DNA from: a bacterium
GTDB lineage: Bacteria > Verrucomicrobiota > Verrucomicrobiia > Limisphaerales > RI-55
Reading direction: 5' to 3'
Assembly: GCA_016124235.1 (NCBI GenBank)
Contig: WGOC01000010.1
Coordinates: 62,001 to 126,000 of the forward strand
DNA: 64,000 nt
Shown: piece by piece, positions 35,034-46,672 of the stretch
How positions within the stretch are numbered: the stretch's first letter is position 1
Layout: the number at the start of each line of letters is the position of its first letter
Made by a program: the position numbers and the translations under genes
Notes under the pieces: generated by a model
What the model was told of the DNA's origin: nothing
What the model saw: the letters and a program-made list of their open reading frames with translations, nothing else
Database searches by the model: none

Positions 35034-35357
35034 ATGGAAACTCGAAGCAAATTCGCCCGGCGCTATGACGCCGAGTTCAAGCAGAACGCCGTGGCGCTGG
35101 TGCAGTCCGGTCGCAGCATCTCCGAAGTCTGCCGCGATCTGGGCTGCTCCAGCTGGTCACTGGGACGCTGGCGGCACGCCGCCCAAAAGGGTGACCCGCT
35201 CACCGAGCCCAAAACCCTGGCTGCAGAAACGTCCGAACAACGGGAGTTACGCCGCCTCAAGCAGGAGAATGCTTATCTTCAACGGCAACGTGACATCTTA
35301 AAAAAAGCCTTGGCCATTGTCTCGGACGGCAACCTCAACAGCGCTTCCAACTTATGA
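35034..35357 (+). CDS. IS3-family transposase OrfA
   Basis: A 107-residue DNA-binding subunit. Helix-turn-helix of the HTH_Tnp_1 type (FKQNAVALVQSGRSISEVCR, LGCSSWSLGRW) is followed by a leucine-zipper-like helix (ELRRLKQENAYLQRQRDILKK). Slippery codons for KK lie near the end; after them the zero frame runs only to the TGA at 35355-35357. The start is 11 nt after the permease's premature stop. OrfA made alone usually acts as a regulator of transposition in this family. Confidence 0.92.
   Translation: METRSKFARRYDAEFKQNAVALVQSGRSISEVCRDLGCSSWSLGRWRHAAQKGDPLTEPKTLAAETSEQRELRRLKQENAYLQRQRDILKKALAIVSDGNLNSASNL
35300..35306 (+). promoter_or_regulatory. Programmed -1 frameshift site (A AAA AAA)
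   Basis: Seven A residues stand in orfA as TTA AAA AAA GCC, giving A-AAA-AAA in the phase required for -1 slippage. The -1 frame has no stop from here to the orfB ATG and continues into orfB, so an OrfAB fusion transposase is possible. Confidence 0.75.
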
Positions 35358-36196
35358 ACACGCTCCAAGCTGATTTTGAGGTCGAGGAACTGGCCCAAGC
35401 GTTGGAAGTCTCTCCCAGCGGGTTCTACGCGCACCAGCACAAAGCCGAAGGTGCGCGCGCCCGGCAGGATCAAAAGCTCCGGCCCCAAATCCAAACCCTC
35501 TTTGAGGACAGTCGCCGCACTTACGGCAGTCCCCGCATCACCGCCGCGCTGCGCCAGGCCGGACAGCGGTGTGGCAAAAATCGCGTCGCCCGGTTGATGC
35601 GGGAAAATCATTGGCGAGCGCGACAGAAGCGGCGCTTTGTGCCGCGCACCACCCAGAGCGAGCACGACCAGCCCATCGCGCCCAACTGGCTGGCCCGGGT
35701 TCCCGCGCCGGATCGGCCCGATCAGGTCTGGGTCGTGGACATCACCTACATTCACACGAGCGAAGGCTGGATTTATCTGGCCGTGGTTCTGGATGCGTGC
35801 TCGCGCAAAGTCGTCGGCTGGGCCATGAGTGTTTCCCTGGAAACATCCGTGGTGACAGAAGCCTTGAACCGGGCACAAAGAGAGCGCCGTCCGGCTCCGG
35901 GGCTTCTGCACCATTCGGATCGGGGCGTTCAATATGCCAGCAGCGCCTACCGGGCGCTACTGGCCAAATTGAAAATCACACCCAGCATGAGCCGGGCAGC
36001 CAATCCGTACGACAACGCCATGGCGGAATCCTTCATGGCCACCTTCAAAACCGAATGCTTTGAGCAGATACCGGCCACACATACCGAAGCCAAACTCAGA
36101 GTGTTCGATTACCTGGAAACCTTTTACAACCCGAAGCGGCTTCACAGCGCCTTGGGCTACCAGTCACCTGTGGAATTTGAAAACCAATTCAATTAA
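35354..36196 (+). CDS. IS3-family transposase OrfB (DDE integrase core)
   Basis: A 280-residue catalytic subunit. N-terminal HTH_21-like region (YGSPRITAALRQAG, VARLMRENHWRARQKRR), then the rve integrase core with Asp129 (VWVVDITYI), Asp189 (LHHSDRGVQYAS) and Glu225 (NAMAESFMATFKTE). The last two are 35 residues apart, the DD35E spacing of IS3. The C-terminus has the usual YNPKRLHSALGYQSP. The ATG overlaps the orfA stop (ATGA at 35354-35357), so coupled translation and the -1 frameshift are both possible routes. All three catalytic residues are intact, so the element may be active. Confidence 0.95.
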   Translation: MNTLQADFEVEELAQALEVSPSGFYAHQHKAEGARARQDQKLRPQIQTLFEDSRRTYGSPRITAALRQAGQRCGKNRVARLMRENHWRARQKRRFVPRTTQSEHDQPIAPNWLARVPAPDRPDQVWVVDITYIHTSEGWIYLAVVLDACSRKVVGWAMSVSLETSVVTEALNRAQRERRPAPGLLHHSDRGVQYASSAYRALLAKLKITPSMSRAANPYDNAMAESFMATFKTECFEQIPATHTEAKLRVFDYLETFYNPKRLHSALGYQSPVEFENQFN

Positions 36197-36249
36197 CATC
36201 AAACCAACAAATACCCCAAAGCCCCATCCACGTTTTCGAAGAAAGATCA

Positions 36250-36408
36250 CGCTTACTGGCGTCCGTCCTGCCTGGACTGCCTCCGGCCAATCCCTGGTTG
36301 CTCGTCGTCGTGACCGGAACCCTCGTTGCAATCGCGGCACTGGCGTCGCTCATTCCCGCGCGGCGAGCCGCCCGCGTCGACCCGATGGAGGCGCTGCGAA
36401 ATGAATGA
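36250..36408 (+). pseudogene. 3' remnant of permease 3 with right CGC duplication
   Basis: CGC (36250-36252) is the second target-site copy. From 36253 the frame reads LLASVLPGLPPANPW, then the final TM (LLVVVTGTLVAIAALASLIP) and the family tail [16 protein letters not shown], stopping at TGA 36406-36408. No start codon or promoter of its own is apparent. Confidence 0.9.
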
Positions 36409-36534
36409 TTTTCAAAAGTGTGCAGTGGTCAGTGACAAGTGTTCAGCAGGGGAAGCCATTGCCGACCAGAAACCATTCAAACGTGTGCGCACATCAACTG
36501 AACACTGACCATTTCAAACTGAAAACTTAAACCC
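36409..36534. repeat. Permease-junction spacer repeat, copy 1 (126 bp, type A)
   Basis: Right arm CTGAACACTGACCATTTCAA and onward to the start codon of permease 4; left arm TGTGCAGTGGTCAGTGACAA then GTGTTCAG. Middle GCCGACCAGAAACC shared with copies 3, 5 and 6. Confidence 0.85.
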
Positions 36535-39018
36535 ATGACCGACCTCAAATTCGCGTTTCGCCAGTTGTTGAAGAACAAAGGCTTCACCGCCGTGGCGGTA
36601 CTGACGCTCGCGCTGGGTATCGGCGCGAACACGGCCTTGTTCAGCGTGATGGATCAGTTGCTCGTTCGGCCATTGCCGGTCGCCAACCCCGATCGACTGG
36701 CAATTCTGGCAAACCAGTATGGCGACGGGGAACCGGAGTTGTATTTCAACTATCCGCTGTTCCGTGATTTTCAAAAACGCAACACCGTGTTCAGGCAATT
36801 GAGTGCGATTGGCAACATGGCGGTGGGGCTCGGAACGGGTGGAGTCACCGATCGGCAGCAAGCCGCGTTGGTGTCCGGCAACTACTTTGCCATGCTCGGC
36901 GTTCGTGCCGCCTTGGGTCGGACTTTTGCTGACGACGAAGGCGCGGAAATTGACGACGCCTCGGTGGTCGTCATCAGCCACAGTCTTTGGCAGAGCCGGT
37001 TCGGCGCGGATCCAACCGTGATCGGACGGAAAGTGACTTTGAACGGGCAACCCTTTGAAATCATTGGCGTGTCCCCGCGCGAATTCTCCGGCGTGATTCG
37101 CGGCACGCAACCGGACCTTTACATTCCCATCACGACCTTTGGCCTGCTCAACCCCGACCGGCCCGGAGGCGAGCATCCATTGCGCACGCGGTATTTCACG
37201 TGGCATCGCGCGATGGGCCGTTTGAAGGACGGAGTCAGCCTCAAGCAAGCCGATGAACAACTTGATAAACTCGCGAGCATCATCGTCGCCGAGAATCCGG
37301 CCAACGCCAGCACCAACGTCACGTTGATTCCCGCGGCGGAAGGATTCACGCACGACGTCGACAACGCACATGACGTCAGCAAAGCGCGCACTCCGTTGAA
37401 TTTGTTGCTGGCCACGGCCGGTTTGGTGTTGCTCATCGCCTGCGCGAATCTTGCGAATTTGTTGATGGCCCGCGGCACGGCGCGTTCGCGTGAGTTCGCC
37501 GTGCGGCTCGCGCTCGGTGCCAGCCGCGGTCGCATGATTCGCAACCTGATGACCGAGAGTTTGACCTTATCACTGGTCGGTGGCGGTTGCGGCGTACTGG
37601 TGGCGATCTGGCTCACGAAGGAACTGCAACATTACTGGCCCGCGAGTGCCTCGTTTCACCTCAGTGTCACGCCCGACCCTCGGTTGATGTTCTTCGCATT
37701 TGGTGTCTCGGTCCTGACCGGCATTTTGTTCGGCCTTGTGCCGGCATGGCGGGCGAGCCGGCCACAACTCATTCCCGAGCTCAAATCAGTGACCGGCGCC
37801 ACCGGCAATGCGGACCGCAAACTCAGCCTGCGCAACGGCCTCGTGGTAACGCAGGTTGCCTTGTCGCTCATGGTGTTGGTTTGCGCCGGCTTGTGCATTC
37901 GCAGTCTCGCCATGCTGCGTCAGGTCGACCCGGGTTTCGAACCTTCCAAAGTGGTGATGATGTCGTTCGATCTGGACCTGATCAATTATTCGGAAACACG
38001 GTCGAAACAATTCTCTGCCAGCTTGTTGGAACGCGTCCGTGCGTTGCCCGGTGTTGAAGCCTCGAGCCTGGCCTGGGTAACGCCGCTGACCGGTCAAACG
38101 CCGGGCATGAGTCTCGACCATTTGGATGACTACGAGCAACCGGTCGACGCCCGCGGCAACGTCCAAAATGCCTCGGCGGATATCAATTTCGTCTCTTCGG
38201 ACTATTTTCGAACCCTCGGCATACCAGTGCTCAAGGGTCGCGAGTTCACCTCGTCCGACACGGCGACGAGTCAGAAGGTGGCCTTGGTGGACGACGCGTT
38301 TGTCCGACGCTACTGGCCGACCAGTGAGAACCCAATTGGCCGGCGGCTCTTCCTGAATAATCCGAAAGGCGAACCAATTCCGGTTCAAGTGGTGGGTGTC
38401 GTGAAATCGATCCATACCGGCAGCCTGGCGAGCACGCCGCGGCGCACCATGTATTTCCCCGAGACCCAACAGCCATCGAAGCAATTCACCCTGGCGGTTC
38501 GCACGGGAATTGATCCCGGGGCTACGATTCAGATGCTGCGCGAAACGGTTAAGAATCTGGATGCCAACGTCCCCGTATTTGGCCTGCACACACTCGAACA
38601 ACAAAAGACCGATTCGCTCTGGCTCGAACGCATGGCGGCGGCAGTTCTCGCGGCGTTTGGAATTCTCGCGTTGTTGCTCGCAGCGGTCGGCATCTACGGC
38701 GTCCTCGCGTTTTCCGTCGGCAAACGCACACGCGAAATCGGTGTGCGCATGGCGCTTGGTGCTCAGGTCGTAGACGTCTTGTCGATGGTGCTGCGTCAGG
38801 GGTTGGGCGTCGTGCTGGTGGGTATTGTAGTGGGTTTGGCCGGCACCTTCGCGATCACACGCGCACTCAAAAGTTTCCTTTTCGAAATCACACCGCTCGA
38901 TCCGGTGACATTCGGGTTCGTAATTCTTTTATTGGCCGTCGCCGCCAGCCTGGCGTGCTGGCTGCCCGCGCGAAAGGCTGCGCGAGTCGATCCCATGGAG
39001 GCATTGAGGAATGAATGA
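36535..39018 (+). CDS. ADOP/MacB-type permease 4
   Basis: An 827-residue permease. TM1 follows the amphipathic lead [15 protein letters not shown]. FtsX domain 1 starts near residue 283 (ARSREFAVRLALGAS) and FtsX domain 2 near 699 ([15 protein letters not shown]). Its first periplasmic domain lacks the PYPDP turn seen after TM1 in many copies (RPLPVANPDRLAILANQ) and has a FNYPLFRDFQKRN segment. It is the first intact permease after the insertion element and is enclosed by spacer copies 1 and 2. If the IS reduces read-through from the site at 32662, expression of this and later genes would need internal promoters, possibly within the spacers. Confidence 0.92.
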   Translation: MTDLKFAFRQLLKNKGFTAVAVLTLALGIGANTALFSVMDQLLVRPLPVANPDRLAILANQYGDGEPELYFNYPLFRDFQKRNTVFRQLSAIGNMAVGLGTGGVTDRQQAALVSGNYFAMLGVRAALGRTFADDEGAEIDDASVVVISHSLWQSRFGADPTVIGRKVTLNGQPFEIIGVSPREFSGVIRGTQPDLYIPITTFGLLNPDRPGGEHPLRTRYFTWHRAMGRLKDGVSLKQADEQLDKLASIIVAENPANASTNVTLIPAAEGFTHDVDNAHDVSKARTPLNLLLATAGLVLLIACANLANLLMARGTARSREFAVRLALGASRGRMIRNLMTESLTLSLVGGGCGVLVAIWLTKELQHYWPASASFHLSVTPDPRLMFFAFGVSVLTGILFGLVPAWRASRPQLIPELKSVTGATGNADRKLSLRNGLVVTQVALSLMVLVCAGLCIRSLAMLRQVDPGFEPSKVVMMSFDLDLINYSETRSKQFSASLLERVRALPGVEASSLAWVTPLTGQTPGMSLDHLDDYEQPVDARGNVQNASADINFVSSDYFRTLGIPVLKGREFTSSDTATSQKVALVDDAFVRRYWPTSENPIGRRLFLNNPKGEPIPVQVVGVVKSIHTGSLASTPRRTMYFPETQQPSKQFTLAVRTGIDPGATIQMLRETVKNLDANVPVFGLHTLEQQKTDSLWLERMAAAVLAAFGILALLLAAVGIYGVLAFSVGKRTREIGVRMALGAQVVDVLSMVLRQGLGVVLVGIVVGLAGTFAITRALKSFLFEITPLDPVTFGFVILLLAVAASLACWLPARKAARVDPMEALRNE

Positions 39019-39143
39019 AGAGCAAAGTGTTCAGTATTCAGTTTCAAGTTTTCAGGCGGAAAGCCGTCGGCGGCCGGACGCATTCCGAATTCCTGCATTT
39101 GCCTCAACTGAACACTGACCACTTGAAACTGAAAACTTAAACC
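39019..39143. repeat. Permease-junction spacer repeat, copy 2 (125 bp, type B)
   Basis: Left arm AAAGTGTTCAGTATTCAGTT continuing CAAGTTTTCAG; right arm CTGAACACTGACCACTTGAA then ACTGAAAACTTAA before the ATG. Middle (CGTCGGCGGCCGGACG) differs from the type A copies. Confidence 0.85.
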
Positions 39144-41561
39144 ATGACCGACCTGAAATTCGCACTCCGGCAGTTGCTCAAGAATCCCAGCTTCACTGCG
39201 GTGGCCGTACTCACGCTCGCGTTGGGAATCGGGGCGAATACGACGATGTTTTCGCTCGTAAACGGTGTGTTGCTAAAGCCGCTTCCTTACCCCGACTCCG
39301 ATCGGCTGGTGGCGTTGTTCAACAACCAACGCGAACAAGGTCAGGACCTAGTCGGACTGACCGCACCGGACTTCGTCGACTGGCGCGCACAGAGCACGTC
39401 GTTTGAAGATCTCGCGGCGTATCAACCGGGCGCCTTCGATTTGACCGGCAACGGGGATCCGGCACGACTGACCGGTGTTCGCGCCTCGGCGAGTTTGTTC
39501 CCGTTGCTGCGCGTGCAGCCGATGCTGGGCCGGGCATTCAATCCGTCCGAGGACGTCGATGGCAACAAGCGCGTCGCCATCATCGGAAACCAGCTGTGGC
39601 AGGAACGATTCAACGGCTCCCACAATATTTTGAGCGAGGGGATCACGCTCGATGGCAATGTCTATTCGATCATCGGGGTCATGCCCGCCGGTTTCCGTTT
39701 CGCCGGGATCGATGCCGAAGTCTGGGTGCCGATGGGATTTGAATCATGGGAAATGGACAACCGCGGCGGCCACAATTATCAGGCCGTTGGACGGCTCAAG
39801 CCCGGCGTGAGCCTTGACCAAGCGCGGACCGAAATGGCGGCGATCACCGGCCGGCTGGCCCAACAGTATGAGACCGATCGCGGATGGGGCGCGACTCTGC
39901 AGCCCTTGCGCGATCAACTCGTCAGCAACTCGAAGCGACCGTTGTACATACTCTTTGGTGCGGTCAGCTTCGTCTTGCTCATCGCCTGCAGCAACATTGC
40001 CAACCTGCTGCTGGCGCGGGCCTCGAAGCGTTCACGGGAATTTGCCATTCGCGGCGCGCTCGGCGCGGGACGTCCTGCCCTCATCCGGCAACTGGTTTTG
40101 GAAAGCTTGTTGCTCGCTGCCGCCGGAGCGGTCGCCGGTTGGTGCCTCGCCCAGGCGAGCCTGTCGCTCGTCCTCAAGCTGGGTTCGCTCGGCCTTCCTC
40201 GTTTGGAAGATGTCCGATTGGACGGCACCGTGGCACTCTTCTCCACGTTGATCGCCTTGCTCACCGGACTCGCCTTTGGCGCGGTGCCCGCCTGGTTCGC
40301 GTCGCGGGTCAATCTGAGCGACGCACTTAACGATTCCGCGCGTGGTTCATCGAGTGGTCGCGGACAAGGGATTCGGAATGGATTCGTGGCGGCGCAACTG
40401 GCACTCGCCCTGGTCTTGTTGATCGGCGCCGGATTAATGCTGCGAAGCTTTGCAAAAATCCGCGCGGTGGATCCCGGCTATCAACCGGATCACATCCTGA
40501 CGGCGTCGCTGTTCATGCCTGACTCGCGCTTTCCGGGAAATAGTTTCAGCGAACGAGAACCATTCCGGAAGGCCTTCATCGCCCGCGTGCTGGATCAGGT
40601 GTCCGTGTTGCCGGGGGTCGAATCCGGCGCGGTTGTCATGGGCATGCCGTTGACGCAGGTCGGCGGAACCATGCAAGTGCTGGTTGACGGTCGAGGTGAA
40701 CCCAAGGCGAGTGATCCGCAAGTGGCCGGCTACTCGCAGGTGAGCACCAACTACTTTCGTACGATGGGAATCTCATTGCTGAAAGGCCGGGATTTTGACG
40801 GACACGACACCGTCGACGCGCCGTTTGTCGCCATCGTGAACGAGGCGTTCGCCCGGACATTCTTCCCGAACGAAGATCCGATCGGTCAGCGATTGAAGGT
40901 GATGGACGGCTATCGAGATCGTCCGACGGAGATCGTGGGCATCATCCGTGACACGCGCCAACAGAGCCTCACCGCCCGGCCGCAGGCGGAGATGTATTTC
41001 CCGATCATGCAACGCTGCTGGTTTACCGGACAGATCGTGCTGCGAACGAAGGGCGATCCGGCCGCGATGATTCCGTCGTTGACGAAGGCGGTGACGGAAC
41101 TCGACGCGCGGCAACCACTTTACAACATCCGCACGCTGACGTCGTTGATGGAAGATTCCATCGCGCGGCAACGCCTGCAAATGATCCTGTTGGCAGTGTT
41201 TGCGGCAGTGGCATTGACGCTGGCGTTGGTAGGGGTTTATGGAGTGATGGCGTTCGTGGTGGCGCAACGCAGCCGGGAAATCGGAGTGCGCATGTCGCTT
41301 GGCGCGCAACGTCATCAGGTGCTCACCATGATCCTGCGCCAGACGACGAAGCTTTCCGGAATTGGAATCGTGATCGGCGTCGTGTCCGCATTCGCGTTGA
41401 CCCGCTTGCTTCGAAGTCTGCTATTTGAAGTCACCCCGACGGATCCGCTGACTTTCCTGGTTGTTCCACTGCTCCTGGCCGTTGCCGCGCTTGTCGGCGG
41501 CTGGGTCCCCGCGCGGCGGGCCGCACGCACCAACCCGATGGAGGCATTGAGAAATGAATGA
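39144..41561 (+). CDS. ADOP/MacB-type permease 5
   Basis: An 805-residue permease. FtsX domain 1 starts near residue 265 (KRSREFAIRGALGAG) and FtsX domain 2 near 677 (QRSREIGVRMSLGAQ). The first periplasmic domain carries FVDWRAQSTSFEDLAAYQPG and LGRAFNPSEDVDGNKR, the second YFRTMGISLLKGRDFD. The tail is [10 protein letters not shown], with Thr-Asn in place of the common Val-Asp. Its stop overlaps the next start by 8 nt (ATGAATGA, 41554-41561), one of only two junctions in the long run without a spacer, so permeases 5 and 6 should be made as a translationally coupled pair. Confidence 0.92.
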   Translation: MTDLKFALRQLLKNPSFTAVAVLTLALGIGANTTMFSLVNGVLLKPLPYPDSDRLVALFNNQREQGQDLVGLTAPDFVDWRAQSTSFEDLAAYQPGAFDLTGNGDPARLTGVRASASLFPLLRVQPMLGRAFNPSEDVDGNKRVAIIGNQLWQERFNGSHNILSEGITLDGNVYSIIGVMPAGFRFAGIDAEVWVPMGFESWEMDNRGGHNYQAVGRLKPGVSLDQARTEMAAITGRLAQQYETDRGWGATLQPLRDQLVSNSKRPLYILFGAVSFVLLIACSNIANLLLARASKRSREFAIRGALGAGRPALIRQLVLESLLLAAAGAVAGWCLAQASLSLVLKLGSLGLPRLEDVRLDGTVALFSTLIALLTGLAFGAVPAWFASRVNLSDALNDSARGSSSGRGQGIRNGFVAAQLALALVLLIGAGLMLRSFAKIRAVDPGYQPDHILTASLFMPDSRFPGNSFSEREPFRKAFIARVLDQVSVLPGVESGAVVMGMPLTQVGGTMQVLVDGRGEPKASDPQVAGYSQVSTNYFRTMGISLLKGRDFDGHDTVDAPFVAIVNEAFARTFFPNEDPIGQRLKVMDGYRDRPTEIVGIIRDTRQQSLTARPQAEMYFPIMQRCWFTGQIVLRTKGDPAAMIPSLTKAVTELDARQPLYNIRTLTSLMEDSIARQRLQMILLAVFAAVALTLALVGVYGVMAFVVAQRSREIGVRMSLGAQRHQVLTMILRQTTKLSGIGIVIGVVSAFALTRLLRSLLFEVTPTDPLTFLVVPLLLAVAALVGGWVPARRAARTNPMEALRNE

Positions 41562-43953
41562 GCTGAAATTCGCCTTCCGCCAGTTGTTGAAGAACAAGGG
41601 CTTCACGGCCGTGGCGGTACTCACCCTCGCGCTAGGCATCGGGGCGAGCAACACCGTCTTCAGCGCGCTGGACGCCGTCCTCTTCCGTCCGTTGCCGTAT
41701 CCGCAACCGGACCGTTTGGTTGAGTTGTACGAAACGCTTCCGGACGGCTCGCTCAACAATTCATCGGGTGGCGTGTTTCTCGACTGGCGGGAGCATCACG
41801 ATGAAATTGACAGCGTTGCCATCATCAATCCGGTCACTCGCAATCTTCGTGGCAACGGTTTGCCCGAGCGTCTTGATGGACTGGAAGCGACGCACGAGTT
41901 TCTCGACGTGACCGGATTGCGACCGATTCTCGGGCGCGGGTTCCTTCCAACCGACGATCAACCGGGTGGAGACAACAATGTGGTGATGATCACCGAGGAT
42001 TTCTGGCGTTCGCACCTGGGCGGTGCCGAAAACATCGTAGGCAGCACCCTGAGATTGGATCAAGTGGCGCACACGGTTGTCGGCGTGCTGCCTGCCGGAA
42101 GTCTGCCACGCGGAGTGTGGAGTCCAAGGGCGGCGCAATTCGTCATTCCGGCCGTAGCCCACCGTGAGGCCCGGGGCAAATACAGTCGCACTTTTCACTG
42201 GGCAATGGTGTATGGCCGCCTCAAGCCGGGTGTGACCATCCAACAAGCTGATGCCGGTCTCAAAGCTCTCAAGGCGCAACTCAACCCCATGTATCCAGGT
42301 TATAAGCGCGATTGGAGCGCCACCGTCCGCCAGATGCGTCAGCGACTTTCGGGCGGGCCACGGCCTGTGCTGCTGATGTTAATGACCGCCGTGATGGTGC
42401 TCCTGCTGATCGCTTGTGCGAATGTTGCAAATCTATTGTTCGCGCGTGCCAGAAATCGTGAGGCGGAAATGTCCATACGGGCGGCCTTGGGTGCGAGCCC
42501 TCGCCGGATCGTACGCCAGGTGCTGACCGAAAGTCTTCTGCTCGCTGGTGTGGCTGGCATCGTGGGAATACTTGTTTCGGTCTGGGGAATTCAGATTCTC
42601 GCCGGGCTGACTGCCAACATTCTTCCCGGAGTCATGGTGCCACATTTGGATTTTCGGATACTGGGTTTTTCGCTGCTTGTTACAGGCGTCACCGGTGTCC
42701 TATTTGGAATCCTGCCCGCCTGGCAGGCGCGCCGACCCGACTTGAACGAAGCGCTCAAGAGCGGCAGTCGGACAGCCACACAAAGTGGACATCACCGCAC
42801 GCAGTCTTTTCTGGTGATTTCGGAAGTGGCATTGACGGTCGTATTGCTTGGCGCCGCCGGCCTTTTGCTGCGGAGCCTTGCCAACGCCATTAACACTGAT
42901 CCGGGTTTTGAGCCCGACCATGTCTTGGCGTTCGATTTGCCTTTGTCGGAAACGAGGTATCCCAATGACCGCGCGCGTTTCGTCTTTTCCGGAGAAATCC
43001 TGTCAATCATTCGGGCGCTCCCCGGAGTCAAGGATGCCGGAACCGGTGTTGGAGTTCCATTCGGCGGCGGATTGTGGGGCGAACGCGTCGGACGTTCGGA
43101 TCAAGCACGGTCCGATGGTGATCCCATATCCTGGATCAACTATGTTTCTCCCGGCTATCTCGAAGCATTGAATGTGCGGATGCTGGCCGGTCGAACACTT
43201 CTTGCCACCGACGATCAGGCTGACGCCGGGCGGGTGATCGTGGTCAATGAGAGCATCGCACGCCGGTTCTTTTCGGATGAAAATCCGATCGACAAACGCC
43301 TCTCCATTTTGGGCAACGACTGGCGCATTGTCGGCGTGGTTGCGGACGTTCCCAATCACCGCTCGGATGAACACCACGAGATCTGCGTCTATATTCCGCA
43401 CATTTACAACGCCGCCCCCTTTTCGATCGTGGTGCGCACGGCGACGAGCCCGCTGGCTCTCACGGAAACCATTCGCCGGACGATTCAAAAACTGGATCCC
43501 GATTTGCCGATGGCAAACACCCGAGTATTGAGTGACGCCATGAATGATTCCGTGAATCCGCGGCGCATCATACTCCGAATGATCGGCGCATTTGCGATCA
43601 CGGCGCTGGTGCTGGCCGGAGTCGGTCTCTATGGAGTGATGGCCTACTCGGTTGCGGTCCGCCGCAAGGAAATGTCCATTCGCCTCGCCCTCGGCGCAAG
43701 CCAGACGAGTATTTCAGGAATGGTAATTCGAAACGCGGGGCTGCTGGTGATCTTTGGGTCCATCCTGGGTCTTGCCGCGATGGTGGGAACCGGCCGCCTG
43801 CTCGCGAGCCAGCTGTTCCAAGTTACCAGTTTCGACCCGCCGGTGGTCATTGCCACCGTTGCTTTGGTTGCCATCATCGCTCTTGCCGCCTGCTGGTTGC
43901 CCGCCCGGCGGGCTTCGCAGGTCGATCCCATGGAGGCATTGCGAAATGAATAA
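41554..43953 (+). CDS. ADOP/MacB-type permease 6
   Basis: A 799-residue permease that starts inside the end of permease 5. TM1 reads GASNTVFSALDAVLF. FtsX domain 1 starts near residue 270 and uses EMSIRAALGAS, FtsX domain 2 near 669 uses KEMSIRLALGAS; Met-Ser replaces the usual Ile-Gly at both equivalent places, a shared signature not seen in the other copies. The first periplasmic domain has SLPRGVWSPRAAQFVIP where others have a FPxxxxxWxP pattern. The last 60 nt are almost the same as those of permease 9 (both GCTGGTTGCCCGCCCGGCGG and onward), although the bodies differ. Confidence 0.92.
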   Translation: MNELKFAFRQLLKNKGFTAVAVLTLALGIGASNTVFSALDAVLFRPLPYPQPDRLVELYETLPDGSLNNSSGGVFLDWREHHDEIDSVAIINPVTRNLRGNGLPERLDGLEATHEFLDVTGLRPILGRGFLPTDDQPGGDNNVVMITEDFWRSHLGGAENIVGSTLRLDQVAHTVVGVLPAGSLPRGVWSPRAAQFVIPAVAHREARGKYSRTFHWAMVYGRLKPGVTIQQADAGLKALKAQLNPMYPGYKRDWSATVRQMRQRLSGGPRPVLLMLMTAVMVLLLIACANVANLLFARARNREAEMSIRAALGASPRRIVRQVLTESLLLAGVAGIVGILVSVWGIQILAGLTANILPGVMVPHLDFRILGFSLLVTGVTGVLFGILPAWQARRPDLNEALKSGSRTATQSGHHRTQSFLVISEVALTVVLLGAAGLLLRSLANAINTDPGFEPDHVLAFDLPLSETRYPNDRARFVFSGEILSIIRALPGVKDAGTGVGVPFGGGLWGERVGRSDQARSDGDPISWINYVSPGYLEALNVRMLAGRTLLATDDQADAGRVIVVNESIARRFFSDENPIDKRLSILGNDWRIVGVVADVPNHRSDEHHEICVYIPHIYNAAPFSIVVRTATSPLALTETIRRTIQKLDPDLPMANTRVLSDAMNDSVNPRRIILRMIGAFAITALVLAGVGLYGVMAYSVAVRRKEMSIRLALGASQTSISGMVIRNAGLLVIFGSILGLAAMVGTGRLLASQLFQVTSFDPPVVIATVALVAIIALAACWLPARRASQVDPMEALRNE

Positions 43954-44074
43954 CACAAAGTGTGCAGTGTTCAGTTTCAAGTGTTCAACGGGGAAACCAT
44001 CGCCGACCAGAAACCATTCGAACTTGCACACGGATCAACTGAACACTGACCACTTGAAACTGAAAACTTAATCT
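43954..44074. repeat. Permease-junction spacer repeat, copy 3 (121 bp, type A)
   Basis: The clearest copy: left arm AGTGTTCAGTTTCAAGTGTT (43965-43984) pairs with the right arm TGAACACTGACCACTTGAAA and following ACTGAAAACTT. Middle ATCGCCGACCAGAAACCATT. Confidence 0.88.
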
Positions 44075-46546
<2,472 letters not shown>

Positions 46547-46672
46547 CAAGAAAAGTTTTCAGTATTCAGTTTCAAGTTTTCAGAAAGAAAACCTGAGGCG
46601 CAAAAAACCCGAGCGGAAGACTTGCGCGCAGATCAACTGAACACTGACTACTTCAAACTGAAAACTTGAACC
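46547..46672. repeat. Permease-junction spacer repeat, copy 4 (126 bp, type B)
   Basis: Left arm AGTTTTCAGTATTCAGTTTC then AAGTTTTCAG, nearly identical to copy 2; right arm CTGAACACTGACTACTTCAA then ACTGAAAACTTGAACC. Middle AAAAAACCCGAGCGG is unique. Confidence 0.85.

Larger units (their letters stand above)
34982..36249 (+). mobile_element. IS3-family insertion sequence, 1268 bp
   Basis: Left end TGGTGTTTCTTTG and right end, read inwards on the minus strand, TGATCTTTCTTCG: 10 of 13 positions match, with further matches inside (GGGCTTTG in both ends). A 3-bp target duplication CGC flanks it, as is usual in IS3-family elements. It carries orfA and orfB with a DD35E catalytic triad and a slippery A7 at 35300-35306. 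It lies in the same direction as the permease it interrupts and supplies that gene's new stop codon. Confidence 0.92.

Noticed and set aside
36449-36462. GG-N10-GC inside spacer copy 1 (and similar in copies 3 and 5) as sigma-54 promoters
   Set aside because: Only the spacing fits; TGGCA and TTGCA halves are missing, so chance in G-rich middle sequence is likely.
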